From the NCBI GenBank assembly GCA_002841605.1, contig PHAF01000023.1:1-16414 (forward strand): a DNA stretch of 16,414 bases. The letters are read 5' to 3'. Below the pieces are notes generated by a model. The model searched no databases, was not told the origin of the DNA, and saw nothing but the letters and a program-made list of their open reading frames with translations. This document shows, in pieces, positions 13,715 to 16,414 of this stretch. Source of the stretch: Firmicutes bacterium HGW-Firmicutes-10. Lineage in GTDB: Bacteria; Bacillota_I; Bacilli_A; Erysipelotrichales; Erysipelotrichaceae. A program made the translations under genes and the position numbers. Each line of letters begins with the position of its first letter. Position 1 is the stretch's first letter.

Positions 13715-14146
13715 ATGTCAAAAGTAACATTTACAAATGAAGAAATTGAAATACTGAAAAGCAATCGTTATGTAAAGAAGGTAGGCGAGAAATCGATTAG
13801 CTTTACGCAAGAGTTTAAGGAAATCATTGTGCGGGAAGGACGAAGCGGTAAGTCGCACATGAGAATCTTGCGAGATCTGGGAATCGACGGGAACATGCTT
13901 GGCGAAAATCGAATCAATTCGATGTTCATACGCTGTCGCGATCAGTTGGCACGGAGTGAAACATGGGTACGATCAAAGCCGCTGGGTCGTCCGAAGAAAA
14001 TAAAGTTTTCCAACATCGAAGAAGAGAATCGTTACCTTAAAGATCGAATGGAATATCTTGAGCAGGAAAATGAATTTCTAAAAAAACTGAAGGCGCTACA
14101 AAGGGGGGACAAAGACATGTCCGCGCCGAAGAAAAATACGAAATAA
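13715..14146 (+). CDS. IS3-family transposase OrfA
   Basis: This 143-residue protein is the DNA-binding subunit. Residues about 1-95 include the helix-turn-helix region (FTQEFKEIIVREGRSGKSHMRI), and residues about 100-128 form a heptad-type coiled coil (EEENRYLKDRMEYLEQENEFLKKL) expected to mediate dimerisation. The ATG at 13715 is preferred because GAGAGGAAG lies 5 bases upstream; an in-frame ATG at 13679 sits inside the left-end hairpin and has no ribosome site. The frame ends at 14146, past an A7 run at 14080-14086 where ribosomes could shift back one base into orfB. On its own, OrfA of such elements often acts as a repressor of transposition. Confidence 0.88.
   Translation: MSKVTFTNEEIEILKSNRYVKKVGEKSISFTQEFKEIIVREGRSGKSHMRILRDLGIDGNMLGENRINSMFIRCRDQLARSETWVRSKPLGRPKKIKFSNIEEENRYLKDRMEYLEQENEFLKKLKALQRGDKDMSAPKKNTK
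14080..14127 (+). other. Programmed -1 frameshift site of the transposase
   Basis: In the orfA frame the codons are CTA AAA AAA CTG, which makes a slippery A_AAA_AAA heptamer at 14080-14086. The -1 frame is then open through to orfB (ACT GAA GGC GCT ...). Downstream, GGACA (14107-14111) pairs with TGTCC (14118-14122), and GGCGC (14092-14096) pairs with the adjoining GCGCC (14123-14127), a plausible stimulatory stem with a bulge. Slippage would give the OrfAB fusion transposase. Confidence 0.8.
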
Positions 14147-14154
14147 TTCATTCG

Positions 14155-15078
14155 ATGGAGAAGAAGCGACGTAGCCGCCTGGACATCCGATTCATGTGTA
14201 ATGTCGCAAAAGTATCCCGGTCCGGTTACTACGCCTACAAGAAGCACTTTGCGAACCGCCAAGCCAAAGATATCGATGATGCGACGGAATTCATGTACAT
14301 TAAGGCCGCATATGAGTATAAAGGCTATAAAAAAGGCGCAAAACAAATCAAAATGCGTCTGGACCGAGATTTTGGTATTAATATGAACCTAAAGAAAATT
14401 CGAAGGTTGATGCGGAAGTTCAACTTAATCTGTCCCCTACGTAAAGCGAATCCGATTAAAGCGATGATTCATGCTTCAAAAAGCGATAAGACGTACGGGA
14501 ATGTAATTGACCGAAATTTCCGACAAGGAGCAGCGAAGAAAACGCTGCTGACCGACATTACCTACATCCAATATGGCAAAGGGAAAAGAGCTTACCTTTC
14601 AACTGTCAAGGACTCATCCACTCAGATGATACTGGCTTGGCAGCTCTCAACGTCTCTTGAACTGAAATTTGTTATTGATACGGTGAAACTGCTTCTTGCC
14701 ATGTATTCCGGGGAACTGGATATGAATGTAGTTTTACACTCCGATCAAGGATGTCATTACACAAGCATCAACTACCAAACTCTCTTACGGGAAAACGGAA
14801 TCATCCAATCGATGTCGAGAAAGGGCAACTGTTGGGATAATGCGCCACAGGAATCTTTCTACGCAGTCCTCAAAACGGAGGTCGAACTCTTTCGGATAAA
14901 TACATATGACGGTCTCGCAGAAGACATCATCCGATTTATTAACTATTATAATTATGATCGTCCTCAATGGGAACTTCATCGCAAAACACCGAGTGAATAT
15001 GACCAGTATTTATCGGAAAGGTCCAGTTCAAAACTGTTATTACCTATGAAATTGCCAGAATTGGTCCTTCGAATTTAA
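14155..15078 (+). CDS. IS3-family transposase OrfB (DDE integrase domain)
   Basis: The 307 residues from ATG 14155 contain an HTH_21-like N-terminal part (SRSGYYAYKKH) and an rve catalytic core. The DDE residues are visible: Asp in LLTDITYIQ, Asp in VLHSDQGCHYTS, and Glu in NCWDNAPQESFYAVLKTE, with the last two about 35 residues apart. The ending INYYNYDRPQWELHRKTPSEY is typical of the family. The frame is open upstream of 14155 to the slippery site at 14080-14086 (reading ...AEEKYEIIHS before the Met), so the functional product is probably the OrfAB fusion starting at 13715. No inactivating change is seen. Confidence 0.93.
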   Translation: MEKKRRSRLDIRFMCNVAKVSRSGYYAYKKHFANRQAKDIDDATEFMYIKAAYEYKGYKKGAKQIKMRLDRDFGINMNLKKIRRLMRKFNLICPLRKANPIKAMIHASKSDKTYGNVIDRNFRQGAAKKTLLTDITYIQYGKGKRAYLSTVKDSSTQMILAWQLSTSLELKFVIDTVKLLLAMYSGELDMNVVLHSDQGCHYTSINYQTLLRENGIIQSMSRKGNCWDNAPQESFYAVLKTEVELFRINTYDGLAEDIIRFINYYNYDRPQWELHRKTPSEYDQYLSERSSSKLLLPMKLPELVLRI

Positions 15079-15115
15079 AAAGATCGCCATTATAGACGAT
15101 CTTTCTGGGTTTTTT
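15079..15115 (+). terminator. Likely transcription terminator of the IS
   Basis: AAAGATCG (15079-15086) and CGATCTTT (15097-15104) form an 8-base stem with a 10-base loop, followed by CTGGG and then a T6 run. The distance between stem and T run makes it a weaker match than the other terminators here. Confidence 0.5.
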
Positions 15116-15146
15116 ATTCGGTGTCCTTTACAAAGGGTACAGTTTA
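15109..15146 (-). repeat. Right terminal inverted repeat of the IS
   Basis: Read inward on the minus strand it begins TAAACTGTACCC, matching the left end at 11 of the first 12 bases, and it ends with the shared AATAAAAAAC block. GAT follows at 15147-15149. Confidence 0.85.
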
Positions 15147-15149
15147 GAT
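15147..15149. repeat. Right target-site duplication GAT
   Basis: GAT directly follows the right inverted repeat and matches the copy at 13627-13629. Confidence 0.88.
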
Positions 15150-15156
15150 TGGCATT

Positions 15157-16209
15157 TTATTTTCCTGCTAGTTTAAATAGTTTTAAGTTCTTATAAATAA
15201 CTTCTTTACCAATCTTCTCAGACTTTAGAATGCCAACTTCCTCTAGTGATTTAAGGTATTTTGTTGCTGTATTTCTAGAGATATTCAACTCATTAGCGAA
15301 ATATTCATTTTTTGTATAAAACTCATAATAAATTGCTTCGACAAGTTCCTTAGAATATATTTTGGGAAGATGTTGCTTGATCAAATCAGAGGTTTCTTCG
15401 AAAGATACAAGAATTTCTTCAACAAAATTCATTGTTTCGGTAGATGTAGTTGTTACTGCATCGAGTATAAACAAAATAAACTTCGTCACAGTGTCTGGAA
15501 ATTCTCCGGCTTCTTTCAGTAGCTCATAATATTGATCTTTGTTATTAATGATGTATCTGCTTAAATACAAGACAGGCACTTCAAGTTTCTTTGTGAGAAA
15601 TAAGTACATCAAATTTAGTACACGACCTACTCGCCCATTCCCGTCATAGAAAGGATGTATCATCTCGAATTGGAGGTGTATCACTGCCATTTTAATAAGT
15701 GGGTCAATGTCATCTGTGTGATCGTTTATATATTCTTCAAGATTTGCCAGATAATCCCTTATTTCCATTTCAGTTTGTGGGGGGGTATGTATAACTTCCT
15801 TTGTTCTACTGTTCATGATTACTGTGCCAGTAGTCTTGCGAACACTTCCACGTTCAGGTTCGATTATGTGATGAATCTGAGTGATTATATTTGTAGAAAT
15901 GAAACCACTAGAGTAAACTAGTCGACAACCTTCAATGATTGACCTTCGATAATTAAGAACTTCTTTAGCGTTCGGATACATTGTGTCTTTTAAAGTAAGT
16001 TCTTTGTATAAGTCATCGTATGTTGTAATAATATTCTCAATTTCAGACGATTCTTTCGCTTCGATAAGAGTTATCGCATTCAAAATGATCCGAGGATTCG
16101 GCAATCGGTTTAATGTTGCCCTAAGTTCGGCTAAGCAAGAATTTGCACGTATTGCAGATTTAAGAATTTCTTTTGATTCAATGTCAATCTTAAGGGGTAA
16201 CATATACAT
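15157..16209 (-). CDS. Fic-family protein with C-terminal winged helix (class II, self-inhibited type)
   Basis: This 350-residue protein has the Fic core motif HPFYDGNGR (185-193), whose His and Asn/Arg residues support transfer of AMP from ATP to a protein hydroxyl. An N-terminal inhibitory motif of the (S/T)xxxE(G/N) type is present as SSEIEN (54-59), placing it with class II Fic enzymes whose own helix blocks the ATP site. The C-terminal part (about 300-345: FANELNISRNTATKYLKSLEEVGILKSE) is a winged helix, so it may also bind DNA and regulate its own promoter. ATG 16209 is chosen because GAGGGAGG lies 8 bases upstream; an in-frame GTG at 16233 would put the ribosome site inside the gene. 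The stop TAA lies in the right arm of the split terminator. The target protein is unknown. Confidence 0.9.
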   Translation of the reverse strand: MYMLPLKIDIESKEILKSAIRANSCLAELRATLNRLPNPRIILNAITLIEAKESSEIENIITTYDDLYKELTLKDTMYPNAKEVLNYRRSIIEGCRLVYSSGFISTNIITQIHHIIEPERGSVRKTTGTVIMNSRTKEVIHTPPQTEMEIRDYLANLEEYINDHTDDIDPLIKMAVIHLQFEMIHPFYDGNGRVGRVLNLMYLFLTKKLEVPVLYLSRYIINNKDQYYELLKEAGEFPDTVTKFILFILDAVTTTSTETMNFVEEILVSFEETSDLIKQHLPKIYSKELVEAIYYEFYTKNEYFANELNISRNTATKYLKSLEEVGILKSEKIGKEVIYKNLKLFKLAGK

Positions 16210-16243
16210 TTCTAAAACCTCCCTCTCATACACAAACTAACAT

Positions 16244-16280
16244 ATAATCTGAGCACGACAATATAACGTGCACAGATTAT
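16244..16280. repeat. Long inverted repeat over the fic promoter
   Basis: ATAATCTG-A-GCACG (16244-16257) pairs with CGTGC-A-CAGATTAT (16267-16280), 13 of 14 positions, around a 9-base AT-rich centre. It covers most of the -10 and the predicted fic transcription start, so it is best read as a dyad operator, since most of it would not be a complete hairpin in the fic mRNA. Confidence 0.75.
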
Positions 16281-16301
16281 AACATTTTTTGCGCACGTTA
16301 T
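16263..16301. repeat. Second, overlapping inverted repeat around the fic -10
   Basis: ATAACGTGC (16263-16271) and GCACGTTAT (16293-16301) are perfect 9-base inverted copies that flank the -10 element, sharing the CGTGC core with the previous repeat. Three GCACG/CGTGC half-sites therefore surround the promoter. Confidence 0.6.
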
Positions 16302-16305
16302 GCAA
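16276..16305 (-). promoter_or_regulatory. Probable fic promoter
   Basis: On the minus strand TTGCAT (16305-16300) and TATAAT (16281-16276) are spaced by 18 bases. The start of transcription would be near 16269, about 60 bases before the ATG. Confidence 0.6.
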
Positions 16306-16343
16306 TACATGCCCAAATTTTCAATTAATTTGGGCATGTATTG
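16303..16343. repeat. Perfect 17-base inverted repeat between fic and the upstream gene
   Basis: CAATACATGCCCAAATT (16303-16319) and its exact reverse complement (16327-16343) flank a 7-base loop. It begins 11 bases after the stop of the upstream minus-strand gene and could terminate it, but neither side has a proper T run. A binding site or processing hairpin is an alternative. Confidence 0.75.
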
Positions 16344-16354
16344 TTGATTATAGA

Positions 16355-16414
16355 TTAAAGTAGTCTGAATTCTTCCGTCATTTTCTTTAAATCTTCTCTG
16401 ATCGGAATGCTTTG
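16355..16414 (-). CDS. C-terminal end of an unidentified gene (cut by window edge)
   Basis: The minus strand from the right edge reads 19 sense codons ending ...LKKMTEEFRLL and a TAA stop at 16357-16355. The amphipathic, charged composition looks like genuine protein rather than chance, and a strong hairpin follows the stop. It is too short to assign. As the nearest upstream gene to fic on the same strand, it could be functionally linked or simply a neighbour. Confidence 0.5.
   Translation of the reverse strand, partial: QSIPIREDLKKMTEEFRLL

Larger units (their letters stand above)
13630..15146 (+). mobile_element. Complete IS3-family insertion sequence (1517 bp)
   Basis: The element is bounded by imperfect inverted repeats (13630-13667 and 15109-15146, about 28 of 38 positions matching), both beginning TAAACT, with flanking GAT duplications. 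It carries orfA and orfB in a -1 frame relationship, with an A7 slippery site. The coding frames are intact and the target duplication is unmutated, so the insertion looks recent and the element possibly active. Confidence 0.93.
13615..15158. terminator. Ancestral bidirectional terminator split by the insertion sequence
   Basis: Joining the flanks after removing the IS and one copy of the GAT duplication gives AAAATGCCAA, a GCGA tetraloop and TTGGCATTTT, a perfect 10-base stem. The left arm is 13615-13624 with loop 13625-13628, and the right arm is 15149-15158. It lies between the convergent nanE-like and fic genes, with T runs on both strands. In the present sequence it is interrupted by 1.5 kb and cannot fold as a normal terminator. 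Confidence 0.85.

Noticed and set aside
1..16414. CRISPR array, tRNA or rRNA genes
   Set aside because: No regularly spaced direct repeats, no tRNA cloverleaf and no rRNA-like segments were seen on either strand.

Overview
The window looks like chromosomal DNA of a low-to-moderate GC Bacillota. An Erysipelotrichia-type gut or animal-associated bacterium is my best guess. The reasons are the strong AGGAGG-type ribosome binding sites, sigma-A-like promoters, a CcpA cre site, a mannose-family PTS, a kinase-like/phosphomannose-isomerase fusion, and an IS3-family element of the kind common in Firmicutes. The taxonomic guess rests on gene style only.

Layout: (1) 1-1336, minus: the N-terminal 445 codons of a glycyl radical enzyme of the pyruvate formate-lyase family, running off the left edge, with a clear promoter at 1365-1393. 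(2) 1641-9351, plus: a sugar/amino-sugar uptake and catabolism locus. It begins with a two-part class I phosphomannose isomerase, a ManNAc-6-P 2-epimerase (nanE), a SIS-domain phosphosugar-binding protein and a small membrane-anchored protein. A second promoter carrying a near-perfect cre site then drives EIIA, EIIB, EIIC and EIID of a mannose-family PTS. An intrinsic terminator follows EIID, and beyond it lie a small two-helix membrane protein and a GlmS/FrlB-type double-SIS enzyme. (3) 9360-11916, minus: a GT14-like glycosyltransferase, a GNAT acetyltransferase and a PAS-GGDEF diguanylate cyclase. (4) 12115-13612, plus: a DeoR-family repressor overlapping a second, divergent nanE-like gene. 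(5) 13630-15146: a complete IS3-family insertion sequence with a 3-bp target duplication and a probable -1 programmed frameshift. (6) 15157-16209, minus: a Fic-family AMPylator-like protein with a C-terminal winged helix, preceded by large inverted repeats over its promoter. (7) 16355-16414, minus: the last 19 codons of another gene.

How the genes fit together: the PTS would import and phosphorylate a hexose or hexosamine, and the nanE, SIS and isomerase genes would channel the phosphosugar toward fructose-6-P. CcpA would repress in the presence of glucose, and the DeoR regulator next to the second nanE is a candidate specific regulator. No NagA deacetylase is visible and no classical NagB, so the exact substrate is open.

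Most notable observations: the IS has landed in the loop of what was a perfect 10-bp bidirectional terminator between the second nanE and fic, and the empty site can be reconstructed exactly. The IS carries an A7 slippery site with a downstream stem and a terminator-like hairpin at its left end. The fic promoter sits within a nest of long inverted repeats. The locus has two nanE paralogues and two unrelated SIS proteins without an obvious deacetylase.
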